Assembly: GCF_900091555.1 (NCBI RefSeq)
Contig: NZ_FMCX01000010.1
Location: 92,855-156,854, forward strand
Direction: 5' to 3'
DNA from: Micromonospora mirobrigensis
Lineage (GTDB): Bacteria > Actinomycetota > Actinomycetes > Mycobacteriales > Micromonosporaceae
Length of the DNA: 64,000 nt
Positions 9,026-18,584 of the stretch are shown here, in pieces; the stretch's first letter is position 1, and each line of letters starts with the position of its first letter. Position numbers and translations under genes: made by a program. Under the pieces are notes generated by a model, which made no database searches, was not told where the DNA came from, and worked only from the letters and a program-made list of their open reading frames with translations.

Positions 9026-11736
9026 CGCGACTCCAGCTCGAACTGCTCGACCAGCAGATCCCGATTGAGGTGCACCGTACGACCGTCCGGGTCGAGAGTG
9101 ATCACGGGGTAGCCCTCGACCTGTAGCAGCCGGCGCAGCGCCGTGACGGTGCCGTTGATGCGGTGGGCCGGCACCCCGGCTCGGGCGGCCAGGGTGTCGA
9201 CCGTGGCCCGGCCGCCGCCGTCAATCAGGGTGCCCAGCAGGGCGGCGACCCGCTCGTCGGCCAGTGGCGTCCGGGGGTCGCGTCGCTGGGCGTACCGTTC
9301 GCTGGAGAGCAGGGCCGTCACCAGCTCCGGCACTGCTTGTTCGGGCGGCGGCGCCGAGGCGACCACCGGCGCGGCGGTGACCGGTACGAGGTCGAAGAGG
9401 CCCTCGGGCTGCGGCTCGGCGGGACGCCTGGCACGACGGCGGCCGGCCGTCGCGCTGCCCGACGACGGCTGCGCGGTTTCGGTCACCGGTTCCCGCCACC
9501 AGTCCGGGCTGGCCACCGGAGCGCCGGCCCAACCGGGCACGGCGAGGTCGTCACCGGCGGTCAGCACGAGCAGCGGGATCACGGCCTCCGCCGGTGCGGC
9601 GCCACCGTGGTAGCCGGCCTTGCGCGGGCCGTAGCGCACCTCCTCACGCCACGGCAGGACGACGCTGCCGCCACCCAGCAGCACCCGGCTGCCGGTTACC
9701 GCGACCTCGGCGTCACCGGCGGGGCTGCTTGCCGGACGCCACCGGTTCTCGTTGCCGGCGCTGGGCAGGACGACCGACTCCGGCCCCCGGTCGACGACGT
9801 GGCCATGGTCGGAGACGATGACGACGATCCGGTCGGCGGCGGAGGCGAGCAGATCGTCCACGGCGGTGATGGTGTCCTGCCCCCAGACGGCGGTGCCCGG
9901 GTCGCTGCGATCCAAGGCGTCATCGATGGCGTTGATCACCGCCGCGACCACCGGGGTCGCCGGGTCGCCGAGCGCGGTCAGAACCTCCGGGTCGAGGGCG
10001 GCGCCGGCTCCGGCGCGCAGCGCCTTCTTGTGCAGCAGTCGCCCGGTGGGGAACCGCTCCTTGAACGCCTTCTGCTCGGCCTGCTGGCCGCCAACCGCGA
10101 GCCGGCCACTGAACAGGCTGCACCGGCTGGCCTCGGTGAGGGTGGGAAGCGCCGCCAGCACCCCGGTGCGGGGGCCACCGGCGGGGGTGAGTTCCACCCA
10201 GGTGCCGCTGCGAGTGATCGACTCGGCCAGTTCGGTGGCCGCGGCGACCCCCATGCCGTCCAGCACGAGCAGCAAGACCCGGCGGCCCTCGTCGATGATG
10301 GGCTGCACCACCCGATCGAGCACGTCCTCCACCCGCAGCAGAGCCCCCGGCTCGGCCTCGGCCTTGGTGGCGGCGGCGAGCAGGACGGCGAACTGCTGGT
10401 CGTGCCGAGCACGCCGGGCGTCCACGGCCTGGTGAAGCAGTCGGTACGCCTCGGCGACCTGCGGATCGGGGTCGCCGGCGAAGACGTCCAGTCGGGCCCG
10501 GTCCACCCATCCGTCCTGCCGGACCTGCCGGTGCAGCGCGTCGAGCAGGGTGGCCGGTGCCGGTGCATCGGCGGTGTGCAGCCAGCGCAGCAGCCGTACG
10601 GCCATCCGGGCGGTCTCCAGCCGGCGGTACTCGGCGGCCCGGTGCGCCTCCACGGCGGCGAGGGCCGTCTGCGCCCGGGCAACCATGCCCGGGACGGGTG
10701 ATCCACCGGCGGGGACGGCGAGTCGTACGGCGTCGGCGAAGGCGCGCAGCCGCTGGGTGAATCCGCTGGGCAGCACCGTGGAGGCGCCGAGCAGCCCGGT
10801 GACGCCGATCTCACGGGCGATGGCCTCGGCCCGTCGCAGCAGCCGTACCGCCTCGTCCCGGCCGTCGTCCCCGGAGTCGAACGTCCGGTAGATCCACGCC
10901 TCGGCGGCCCGGTGTAGCGCGTCCGCCTGCTGCGGGCTGAGCCGCAGGCCGCCGAACCAGGGCTCCAGCCGGGTCCGGCCGACCGCCGCCTCCACCTCAC
11001 TGGTTCCGGCCCTCTCGGCGGGCCAGAGCAGCCCGGCCAGCAGGCCGAGTGGGATGACGTCCACCCCGTGCCCGGCTCGCACGGCGGCCATGACGGGCCC
11101 GGCGAGCCGACCGGCGGTGCCGGTCAGATACGTGGTGACCCCGTCGGCGACGGTGTCGGGCAGGGTGGTGAACCGCAGTTGCCGGCGGGCGTCGGTGCTC
11201 CACTGCACCAGGCCGCTGTCGTCGAGCTCGGTGGGAGGCAGGTCGAGCAGTTCCGAGGCGAGGCTGCGCAGCGCGTGGTCGCGGGTGAGGAACGCGCCGG
11301 GCGGGGCGGGCCAGCCGTCCGGCGGGGCGTGGTCGGTGAGCGCGTCGGCGACCCATCGGCCGACCCGTACCAGGGTGGGATCGAGGTGCCGGACGCCGCC
11401 GAAGATCTGCCGGACCACGTCCCACGGATCGATCTTGCGGACGGTCTGCTTGCTGAGGTGCGCGAGGACGCCGTCACCCAGCTCGCTGTCGGTCAGCTCG
11501 GTCAGTAGCACAAGCCGTTCTCCGTCGGCGCGGTCGTGCAGTGCGGCACGGGCGGCCAGCGGCGTCGGGCAGGGCACCACCCGGACCCGCGTACCGCCGA
11601 CGGTGAGCACCGGGTCGGGCAACGGCTCGGGGCGGGCCGTCAGCGCGATGGCGTCAGCCTGGTCCGCCTCCGCCAGCCACGCCTCGACCTTGCGGCGGAC
11701 CGCGTCCGGCTGGGTGGCGCCGACCGGCGTGCTCAC
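9022..11736 (-). CDS. pglZ: BREX type 2 alkaline-phosphatase-fold protein PglZ
   Basis: The 904-residue protein contains a PglZ domain of the alkaline phosphatase fold. The metal-binding start LLLVLDGMG lies at about residue 490, a Thr-rich stretch ALPTLTEASRCSLFSG follows, and the late metal site IVVIVSDHGHVVDRG is at about residue 640. The C-terminus has a winged-helix-like segment (ARAGVPAHRINGTVTALRR). PglZ is one of the two hallmark proteins of all BREX systems. The start is a GTG giving MSTPVGATQPD. It lies 49 bases after pglY and overlaps brxD by four bases. Confidence 0.93.
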   Translation of the reverse strand: MSTPVGATQPDAVRRKVEAWLAEADQADAIALTARPEPLPDPVLTVGGTRVRVVPCPTPLAARAALHDRADGERLVLLTELTDSELGDGVLAHLSKQTVRKIDPWDVVRQIFGGVRHLDPTLVRVGRWVADALTDHAPPDGWPAPPGAFLTRDHALRSLASELLDLPPTELDDSGLVQWSTDARRQLRFTTLPDTVADGVTTYLTGTAGRLAGPVMAAVRAGHGVDVIPLGLLAGLLWPAERAGTSEVEAAVGRTRLEPWFGGLRLSPQQADALHRAAEAWIYRTFDSGDDGRDEAVRLLRRAEAIAREIGVTGLLGASTVLPSGFTQRLRAFADAVRLAVPAGGSPVPGMVARAQTALAAVEAHRAAEYRRLETARMAVRLLRWLHTADAPAPATLLDALHRQVRQDGWVDRARLDVFAGDPDPQVAEAYRLLHQAVDARRARHDQQFAVLLAAATKAEAEPGALLRVEDVLDRVVQPIIDEGRRVLLLVLDGMGVAAATELAESITRSGTWVELTPAGGPRTGVLAALPTLTEASRCSLFSGRLAVGGQQAEQKAFKERFPTGRLLHKKALRAGAGAALDPEVLTALGDPATPVVAAVINAIDDALDRSDPGTAVWGQDTITAVDDLLASAADRIVVIVSDHGHVVDRGPESVVLPSAGNENRWRPASSPAGDAEVAVTGSRVLLGGGSVVLPWREEVRYGPRKAGYHGGAAPAEAVIPLLVLTAGDDLAVPGWAGAPVASPDWWREPVTETAQPSSGSATAGRRRARRPAEPQPEGLFDLVPVTAAPVVASAPPPEQAVPELVTALLSSERYAQRRDPRTPLADERVAALLGTLIDGGGRATVDTLAARAGVPAHRINGTVTALRRLLQVEGYPVITLDPDGRTVHLNRDLLVEQFELESR

Positions 11737-11785
11737 CGGCCCACCTCGCCGGCCACGGCGTCCGGACGGGTGCGGGCGGAGCAGC

Positions 11786-14700
11786 TCACCGGACCTCCCA
11801 GGTCACGATCACCCGTCGGCCGGCGGCCACCTCGGCCGCGATCTCCGCGGAGACCTTCTGCCATGTCTCGGCGTCGACGACCTCGTAGCGACGGGCGACG
11901 AGGGTATCCCCGTCCACCGGCACGATGGCCGTTCCGCCCACCGGCCGGGTGTCGCCAGTGTCGGTCGGGTTGTCGGCGGGACGCTCGTCGCCCGGCCGCC
12001 TGACCGGGGGCACGACCGAGGGGCCCGGCCCGGGAGGCTGATCGCCGGGCGGCGTGACGACGGGCGGCTTCGGCTTCGGCTGTTCGGCGGCGAGCAGTGC
12101 CGCCGACGCGTCGACGGCCGTACCGAGGGCGGTGATCAGGTCCTGCCCGTGCTGCTCGCGCCGGGCGACCTCGCGAAGCCGCTCGATGATGCCCCGTGCC
12201 TGGTCGTCCTGCGCCGCCCGGGAGGAGATGGCCTGCAACAGCGGCCACTGATGGGCCTGCGCCAGCGCCCGAGCGATCGCACCGGCCTGGGTTAGCACCT
12301 CGCCGACGGCCTGGTCGTCGACGTCGCCGAGGTCGGCGCGCGCCACGGTCTCGACCAACACGACGTCGTCGCGTTCGCTGGCCACGTCGGTCACGAACCG
12401 GGCGCCCCGCCGCGCGGTGGCGAGCCGCCCTGTCGGCGCGTCGACGTCCAAGCCGAGCACCGTGGCGTGGGCGGTCAACGCCTCCACGAGCGCGGTGGCC
12501 GGCGTCTTCCGCGCGTCGGCTGCCTCGCGTAGGGCCTTCGCCAGCACGCCGAGGTTGGCCGGCGTACGCCAGACGGGCAGCACCCCGCCGAAGATGGCCG
12601 CCCCGCGGCTCACCGCGTCCGTCCACGCCTTCTCGTCGGGCATCGGCGGGTGCCGCAGCTCCAAGTCGTCCCGTACCCCGGCGAGATGGGACACATCGAT
12701 CTTGACGCCATGCTGATACCAGGCGAGCTGCTGGTCCAGCGCGAAGACCATGATGATCAGGTTCTGCAGGTCGCGGTCGAAGCCGAAGGCGGCGGGCTCG
12801 TCGATGAGCCGGCGCAGCACGTGCACCGGGAAGTGCTCGGTGTAGTTCTCGTTGGCGGCGGCCTGGAGCAGGTGCTGACTCCACCGGCAGGTGGAGGTGG
12901 TGAGCACGTACCGGCCGTCGATCAGCTCACCGAGGCGCAGGTTGTTGCAGACGCGGCGGAGGGTGCGCTGGTCGGTCGGGTTCGGCACGCTGACGCCCCG
13001 CGCCGGGTCGGCGGCGGCCTGCTTGGCGTACTCCAGAATCTTGTTCAGCTCGCCGCGGGTGACGGGCTTCTCGTCGTCCGGCATGGCGGGGCGGCCGGGG
13101 TAGGACCAGGCGAGGAGTTCGCCGGTGAGGTTGGTGAAGGCGTCGGCGAGGGTGCCGCCGCGCGGATCACCGACGTGCAGGCCTTCGGCGAGGGTGTGGA
13201 ACACGCCGATGCTGTCGTCCTGGACGTCGGAGCCCTTGGAGGTGGCCGACCCGTACGCCTGCATGAGCGCGCTGAGCAGGGTGCTGCGCAGCTGCGACTG
13301 CCGCTGCTGGAGGTAGACCCGGCCCTGCTGCCGGTCGGCGATCGACCAGTCCGCGGCGAGGGAGTTGAGCCGGTCCCCGGCGCCGTTGCCGAGCAGATAG
13401 TTGATCTTCGCGAGCTGGCCGACCTTGCCCATCACGTCATCGGTCAGATAGAAGGGCAGCCAGAAGACGGTCCGGGAGCCGCGTTCCAGCCGTTCGATCC
13501 GAGCCCGGTCGGCGCTGCGCTCGTAGCCCTGGGGGTCGAACGGATAGTCGATCACCACCCGCCACGCCTCGCCGGTGGCGATGAGGGCCGAGACCGGCAT
13601 GGTGTCGGGGTCGCGGACGTTGCCGAACTTCACCTGGACGGTGTGCGCGCGACCGCGCCAGGGGCGGGAGTAGAGCAGCTCGCCGAGCTGGCCCTCCGCC
13701 CCGGTGATATTCAGTTCCGCGGTGACGAGTTCCCGGATGAGCTGCTGCCGGACGCCGGTGGTGGTGGCCTCGTCCTCGGGGACCAGGTCGAGCAGCTTGT
13801 CGAAGTCGACGGTGTGCAGCTTGAGGCTGACCACCGGGTCGGGGGTCTTGGTGAGGTGCAGCTCGCCGGCGGCGTCGGCGACCCGGTTGAGCCGGTTGAG
13901 CACGATGGTGCGCTCGTAGCCGGGGATCGGCGAGGTGATCGAGCCGAAGTTCAGCGCGTGCAGCTTGCCGGCGGTGAGGTTGTGCAGGGCTGGCACGTCG
14001 GGCACCAGCGCGCCGAGCAGCACCGTCTTGATCAGCTTGTCGTCGAGCTGGAACTGCTGGTGCCCGGCGGCCTGGTCCTCGCCGATGCCGTTGAGGTTGA
14101 GCAGGATCGGCCGCAGCTTCTGCGTGTAGAGGGTGCGAGCGGACTGGAAGAGCTGCTTGAGCTTGGGCCGGTCGGGCAGTTCGCCGTGCAGGACGAGGGG
14201 GTCGAAAAGCGCGGCCACCCCGATCAGGTCGTTGACTCGCAGCGTGTCCCGGCGGGCGACCAGCAGCTCGGTCATCACCTTCAGCGCGGTGCGTTCCCGC
14301 TGCAACGCCTGCGACAGCGCGACAAGGGTGGCGACCAGGGCCGGGGAGAACGGGTAGAGCTTGCGGAAGGCGGCGGCGTCGGAGCCGATGCCGGCGTCGC
14401 CGTACTGCGCGCCGAGCAGCAGCGCGTCCCACACCTCCCGGTTGCCCTTGACCGCGTTGAAGGCGTTGTCGATGATCGTCCGGCCGGCTTCGTCGGTCTT
14501 GAGGAGCCGCCGCTCGGTGATCTCGGGCAGGTTGGTGTCCTCGAGGACGATCTCGCCGAACCGGCCCTGGACGCTGCGCATGACGTGCGCGAGCGCCTCC
14601 CGCTCGGTGCCGCCGACCTGGGGGCCGAGGAAGTCCTCCAGGTTGCGCTGCCGGGCGACGAACGAGATCAGCGGCAGCGGCCGGCTGGCGTCGGCCGACT

Positions 14701-15574
14701 CGACGAGCTTGTTGAGCTTGGCGCCCTCGGTGTTGACGAAGACGTGGTCGCTGATCTTCGTGGAGAGCCAGAGGATCAGCTCGTCGAGGAAGAGCACCAG
14801 CCCGTCGTACCCGAGCGATTTGGCGTGCCGGGTGATCACGGCGAGACCGGCGTCCAGGTCGAGGTATTCCCCGCTGCGGACCGCGCCGGTGTAGAACGTG
14901 CTGGTCAGCGCGCTGACCAGGCGGTCCCGCTGCTCGGTGCCGGGCGGCGCGGCGGCGGCGGCGGCGTACATCTCGGGGGTCCAGCCGGCGGCCTGGGCAC
15001 GCAGCGCGGCGAGGGAGAGACCCCCGCCAGCCGCGGGCGTGCCGCCGCCATCGCGCAGCGCGGCGAAGAAGGCGTCGTCACCCATCCGCTCGCGCAGCCG
15101 CGCGGCGTCGTCGAGCAGCGCGTCCGACCGGTGTACGGCGGGGACGGGCGCCTCCGGGTGCAGCCGGGTGATCTGGTTGAGGTAGCCCTCCAGGATCGCC
15201 TGCTCGACGGAGCGCGCGTCGAGCATGTGGAAGGTGAGGGTGAGCAGCTTGCGGCCCCGCAGCCAGGGGTCGGCGGCGAGGACCGGCTCGGCCAGGCCGC
15301 GCACCTCCCGCGCCTCCGGGTTGTGCTGGAGGATCTCCCGCAGCACCGCCATGAAGTGCGACTTGCCGGAGCCGAACGAGCCGTGCAGGAAGACCGCCTG
15401 CGACCGGCTGGTGGTGACGGCGTGCCCGATCCGGCGCAGCGCGTCGGCGAAGTTCTCCCGGAGCTGGTCGGTGACGACGTACCGGCGCAGATCGGCGCCC
15501 TCGGCGGCGCGGACCACGAAGTCCCCGTCGCCGACCGACGTCGGGATCTCGATCACGTCCCGCAGCAGGGTCAT
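11786..15574 (-). CDS. pglY: BREX type 2 ATPase PglY (BrxC-like)
   Basis: This large 1262-residue P-loop protein has Walker A HGSFGSGKSHF (about residue 65) and Walker B LVLFLDELILWL (about residue 260), as in the BrxC/PglY family of giant BREX ATPases. The C-terminal region has a Pro-rich linker (PKPKPPVVTPPGDQPPGP) before a conserved-looking tail. The ATG at 15574 is preceded by GAGGAGCGAG, a good ribosome-binding site; the frame stays open for another 68 codons upstream but that part is not protein-like. The reading frame is intact. It leads the pglY-pglZ-brxD-brxHI operon. Confidence 0.93.
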   Translation of the reverse strand: MTLLRDVIEIPTSVGDGDFVVRAAEGADLRRYVVTDQLRENFADALRRIGHAVTTSRSQAVFLHGSFGSGKSHFMAVLREILQHNPEAREVRGLAEPVLAADPWLRGRKLLTLTFHMLDARSVEQAILEGYLNQITRLHPEAPVPAVHRSDALLDDAARLRERMGDDAFFAALRDGGGTPAAGGGLSLAALRAQAAGWTPEMYAAAAAAPPGTEQRDRLVSALTSTFYTGAVRSGEYLDLDAGLAVITRHAKSLGYDGLVLFLDELILWLSTKISDHVFVNTEGAKLNKLVESADASRPLPLISFVARQRNLEDFLGPQVGGTEREALAHVMRSVQGRFGEIVLEDTNLPEITERRLLKTDEAGRTIIDNAFNAVKGNREVWDALLLGAQYGDAGIGSDAAAFRKLYPFSPALVATLVALSQALQRERTALKVMTELLVARRDTLRVNDLIGVAALFDPLVLHGELPDRPKLKQLFQSARTLYTQKLRPILLNLNGIGEDQAAGHQQFQLDDKLIKTVLLGALVPDVPALHNLTAGKLHALNFGSITSPIPGYERTIVLNRLNRVADAAGELHLTKTPDPVVSLKLHTVDFDKLLDLVPEDEATTTGVRQQLIRELVTAELNITGAEGQLGELLYSRPWRGRAHTVQVKFGNVRDPDTMPVSALIATGEAWRVVIDYPFDPQGYERSADRARIERLERGSRTVFWLPFYLTDDVMGKVGQLAKINYLLGNGAGDRLNSLAADWSIADRQQGRVYLQQRQSQLRSTLLSALMQAYGSATSKGSDVQDDSIGVFHTLAEGLHVGDPRGGTLADAFTNLTGELLAWSYPGRPAMPDDEKPVTRGELNKILEYAKQAAADPARGVSVPNPTDQRTLRRVCNNLRLGELIDGRYVLTTSTCRWSQHLLQAAANENYTEHFPVHVLRRLIDEPAAFGFDRDLQNLIIMVFALDQQLAWYQHGVKIDVSHLAGVRDDLELRHPPMPDEKAWTDAVSRGAAIFGGVLPVWRTPANLGVLAKALREAADARKTPATALVEALTAHATVLGLDVDAPTGRLATARRGARFVTDVASERDDVVLVETVARADLGDVDDQAVGEVLTQAGAIARALAQAHQWPLLQAISSRAAQDDQARGIIERLREVARREQHGQDLITALGTAVDASAALLAAEQPKPKPPVVTPPGDQPPGPGPSVVPPVRRPGDERPADNPTDTGDTRPVGGTAIVPVDGDTLVARRYEVVDAETWQKVSAEIAAEVAAGRRVIVTWEVR

Positions 15575-15692
15575 CTCGCTCCTCACGCCACCGCTCCCCG
15601 TGACACCGGCGTCACCGGCGACCCGCCGATCGTAAGGTTTGTAAGGTTCAGGTCCTAGTCCACCCCGTTGCCGGGTGGTGCGTCGTCCCCGC

Positions 15693-15947
15693 TCAGCGCC
15701 GCCTCGGCCGCCGGGAGCACGCGCCGTCGTGGTCGGGCCAGAGCCGACACCGCCGGCCATCCGGCATGTTCCGGTCACAGAAGACCCAGTGACGGGAGTT
15801 CTGGTCGTCCTCCGCCGAGACGGTGGTGCCGCCGGGGTCGACCTGCGGCAGGATCTGCGTCCAGTGCGCCACCACCCGGGCCAGCCGCTGCGCGGAGAGC
15901 AGATCGTTGGTGACCACCGGCAGGTGGATCATCCAGCGCTCGGTCAC
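15693..15947 (-). CDS. Small protein of unknown function
   Basis: The 84-residue protein has no family I recognise. A Cys/His-containing segment (WVFCDRNMPDGRRCRLWPDHDG) could bind a metal, and the C-terminus is strongly basic (ACSRRPRRR). The ATG overlaps the stop of the DivIVA-like gene by four bases, so the two are co-translated. The pair reads away from the XRE regulator at 16576, an arrangement common near XRE/DUF genes in actinomycete accessory DNA. It ends about 120 bases before pglY and may be transcribed into it. Confidence 0.6.
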   Translation of the reverse strand: MTERWMIHLPVVTNDLLSAQRLARVVAHWTQILPQVDPGGTTVSAEDDQNSRHWVFCDRNMPDGRRCRLWPDHDGACSRRPRRR

Positions 15948-16258
15948 CGGTCGTACCCCCGCTCGTTGCGCTCCCGGGCCTGCTCCGACTGCCAGCGGCG
16001 CAGCGCGTTCTTGATCCGGTCGGTCTCCCCGCGGCTCTGCGCCAGCGCGTCGTAGACGGCGGCCAGGTCGCCGGCGACCCGGTCGAGGAACTCCCTCACC
16101 TCCCGCGGGTCGAGCCCGCGCCGGCCGAGCCGGGTCGACAGGATCTGCCGGTCAAGCACCTGCCAGGGGCGCAGCGGATGGTAGGCGGCCGAGCGGTAGC
16201 AGGCCGATCCGAGGACCGACCGCTGGCGACGCCGGATACGCCGGAGGAAGACGCGCAT
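15944..16258 (-). CDS. DivIVA-domain-like small protein
   Basis: The 104-residue protein has a basic N-terminus, then a segment resembling the short DivIVA repeat found in many actinobacterial proteins (VLDRQILSTRLGRRGLD, then REVREFLDRVAGDLAAVYDA), with pattern F/L-x-x-R-G-x-D-x-x-E-V-x-x-F-L-D-x-V. The rest is a charged helix (ALRRWQSEQARERNERG). DivIVA modules bind curved membranes or act as coiled-coil scaffolds, but this protein is too short to be the polar-growth DivIVA itself. It overlaps the next gene by four bases and diverges from the XRE regulator. Confidence 0.65.
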   Translation of the reverse strand: MRVFLRRIRRRQRSVLGSACYRSAAYHPLRPWQVLDRQILSTRLGRRGLDPREVREFLDRVAGDLAAVYDALAQSRGETDRIKNALRRWQSEQARERNERGYDR

Positions 16259-16470
16259 GACAGGACCTGCCTCTCACCGTCGAGATCGAACCGTGGAAGG
16301 GGCGGGCCCCCCGGCCCGCCCCGCACCGACGGACCCACCCCGGCACCTGCCACCGCAGCCTTCGATCAGCAGTACGACAGCAGGGCAGCTCCGTCGGCCG
16401 GCTCTGCGGAGTGAACGGGCTCGCACCGAATGCCCCCGTCCCTCCGGCGATGGGCACTCGCACCTTCTGG

Positions 16471-16514
16471 TATAAGCCATGGACATCGACCGACTTGGGT
16501 AGCATGCTCGCTAC
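16471..16514 (+). promoter_or_regulatory. Probable promoter and inverted repeat before the XRE regulator
   Basis: The 317 bases between the DivIVA-like gene and the XRE gene are gene-free. A TATAAG hexamer at 16471-16476 resembles a -10 box. Downstream, arms GTAGC (16499-16503) and GCTAC (16510-16514) form an inverted repeat about 60 bases before the ATG. It could be an autoregulatory site for the XRE protein. Nothing else stands out in the gap. Confidence 0.35.
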
Positions 16515-16575
16515 GTTGTGCTCCGGGCACCCGTGAGCTGTGGGCCCACATCACAGCCCACGCTGAGAGGGCGAG

Positions 16576-17793
16576 ATGAACGATTTCGGAGACATACTCA
16601 GGCAGCACCGCACAACAGCCGGCTGGTCGCTGCGGAAGTTCGCCGAGCTGACGAGATACGACTTCGGCTACCTGGGGCAGATCGAGCGGGGCATCCGCCC
16701 CGCCAGTTCCGAGGTAGTCGCCGCCTACGACCGGGTTTTGGGCGCTCATGGCGCACTTGAGACCGCGTACGCGAGCAGGCAGGCAGGCGATAAGGACATG
16801 CGGAGACGGTCAGTACTTCAGGCGATGGGTGCGCTCGCCGCAGTACCCGCCGTGGATCGATTGGTCGGCTGGGAAGCTCTGCGGCAAGGGCTCAGCGCCG
16901 CTGTCGACGTCGACTTCGACGAGTGGATGGATATCGTCGCCAGCTACGGGCGCGGCTACTATCTCCAGCCGCACGACCAGTTGATGGCCCAGCTCGGTCG
17001 GGATCTGATCGTGTTGCAGCATCAGCTCGCCGCCGACAACGGGCAGCGTCGACCGATGCTACTGCGAGCAGCCGGTCACCTTTCGGTGATCGTCGCGCTC
17101 AGCCTGGTCGCACAGGGACACGCAATGCTGGCGAAACGGTGGTGGACCAGCGCGCAGCGGGCCGCAGACGAGTCCGGTGACGCGGAGACGCGGGTGCTCA
17201 CCCGCGCCTGGAACGTCGTCAACGGCTGCTACGACGGACGCTCACCGACCGCCGTCGTAGCGCTGTCCGAAGAGGTGCTGCCGCTCGTGGACGCGACCCC
17301 GTCAGCGGCTACTTGTGGGCTACTTGCCGGGCACGCCCAGGCGCTGTCTCTCGCTGGTCGACACGACGATGCGGTTGTCGCCGTGCGACGCCTGGCCGAG
17401 CATGTGGACGCACTACCCGCCGCAGTAACCGCCGAGGTGGAGTCGCTGTGGGGGTGGCCCGAGCATCGACTGCGGCACACGGAGTCCTGGGTGTACACCC
17501 ACGCCGGTGACCAGCGGGCAGCCATAGCGGCGCAGGAACGGGCGCTGAAGCTGTACCCGGCGTCGCAGGCGCGGCTGCGCACCCAGGTACAGCTACACCA
17601 GGCGGCGGCACTGATCCGGGACGGGCACATCCCTGACGGGCTACGCATGGCTGCCGACTTGCTCGACCAGCTTCCCCGCGAGCAGCAGAACGAACTCGTG
17701 CGGGCAGTGGCCCGTCAGGTGGTTGCCGCCGTGCCCGAGGGCGAGCGGCGGCGGCCGGTGTATGGGGAGCTCGTGGAACGGGTGCGGACGTAG
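16576..17793 (+). CDS. XRE-family helix-turn-helix regulator with a TPR-like C-terminal region
   Basis: The 405-residue protein has an XRE helix-turn-helix at residues 1-55 (LRQHRTTAGWSLRKFAEL, then YDFGYLGQIERGIRPAS). A long Ala/Leu-rich helical region follows that looks like degenerate tetratricopeptide repeats (for example LSEEVLPLVDATPSAATCGLLAGHA, shown by composition only). Many actinomycete genomes carry such regulators next to small DivIVA-like or DUF397-like genes. The ATG follows GAGAGGGCGAG, a fair ribosome-binding site. It probably controls the divergent pair, itself, or the downstream plus-strand genes. Confidence 0.85.
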   Translation: MNDFGDILRQHRTTAGWSLRKFAELTRYDFGYLGQIERGIRPASSEVVAAYDRVLGAHGALETAYASRQAGDKDMRRRSVLQAMGALAAVPAVDRLVGWEALRQGLSAAVDVDFDEWMDIVASYGRGYYLQPHDQLMAQLGRDLIVLQHQLAADNGQRRPMLLRAAGHLSVIVALSLVAQGHAMLAKRWWTSAQRAADESGDAETRVLTRAWNVVNGCYDGRSPTAVVALSEEVLPLVDATPSAATCGLLAGHAQALSLAGRHDDAVVAVRRLAEHVDALPAAVTAEVESLWGWPEHRLRHTESWVYTHAGDQRAAIAAQERALKLYPASQARLRTQVQLHQAAALIRDGHIPDGLRMAADLLDQLPREQQNELVRAVARQVVAAVPEGERRRPVYGELVERVRT

Positions 17794-17871
17794 CTCCACC
17801 GGTCCACCCTGTTGAAGGTGTGCGCCGCGACGTAAACATCCGTTGGGCATTAGCTGCGTAGCATCCGGAAT

Positions 17872-18429
17872 ATGCTCGCCTACACCACCCACCGTCCTGA
17901 CTCGGCGACGCGCATCTTCGCAGCCCTCGGCGACCTGTACGCGGTCGTCTACGCCGAACCGCCGTACAGGGAAGGGGCCGAGGAGATCAACCGTTTCCGC
18001 ACATGCCTGCCGGACCAGGCCGCCCGGCCCGGCTTCACCCTCATCACAGCCGAGGACGACGGAGACCTGGTCGGGGCGACGTACGGGTGGACCATGCCAG
18101 CCGGCACCTGGTGGTCCCGCGCCGACACTGACCCGCCAGCCGAGGTACACGACGCCGACAAGATCGCCGTCCTGGAGTGGATCGTCCACCCACAGCGCCG
18201 CGGTCAGGGAATCGGTGCCGCGCTGATGAGCAGGCTCCTGCGAGAACGATCCGAGCCATACGCCACCCTCGCGTCCGACCCGCGGTCCCGGGCCCGCGCA
18301 ATCTACGCCCGCAACGGATGGCGACAGGTAGCGCGTTCTACTCTCCCCTGGGGGCCTCCGATGGATCTGCTAGTTCTCGACCTCCGCCGTCCGACGGTCC
18401 GAAACTCCGCGAACTGCTCACCTTTTTGA
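17872..18429 (+). CDS. GNAT-family N-acetyltransferase
   Basis: The 185-residue protein has the GNAT acetyl-CoA site: LEWIVHPQRRGQGIGAALM, with RRGQGIG as the pyrophosphate-binding loop, then AIYARNGWRQV as motif B. It would transfer an acetyl group to an amine; the acceptor is unknown. It lies 78 bases after the XRE gene on the same strand, with a TAGCAT hexamer about 15 bases before its ATG that may be a -10 box for a leaderless or short-leader transcript. Confidence 0.82.
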   Translation: MLAYTTHRPDSATRIFAALGDLYAVVYAEPPYREGAEEINRFRTCLPDQAARPGFTLITAEDDGDLVGATYGWTMPAGTWWSRADTDPPAEVHDADKIAVLEWIVHPQRRGQGIGAALMSRLLRERSEPYATLASDPRSRARAIYARNGWRQVARSTLPWGPPMDLLVLDLRRPTVRNSANCSPF

Positions 18430-18584
18430 ACCGGTTCGGCCAACAGGCGGTCCCGTCCTCCCCTTCCGCCGAAGCCGTGGTCGCTCTTCGTCGGGAGCGT
18501 CAAGTAGGGGACGCTCGACCATCATGTCTGACGCATTGCTGACTTAGCCAGCCTGCTGACGTGCTCGGGTGACAGCATTCGCGG

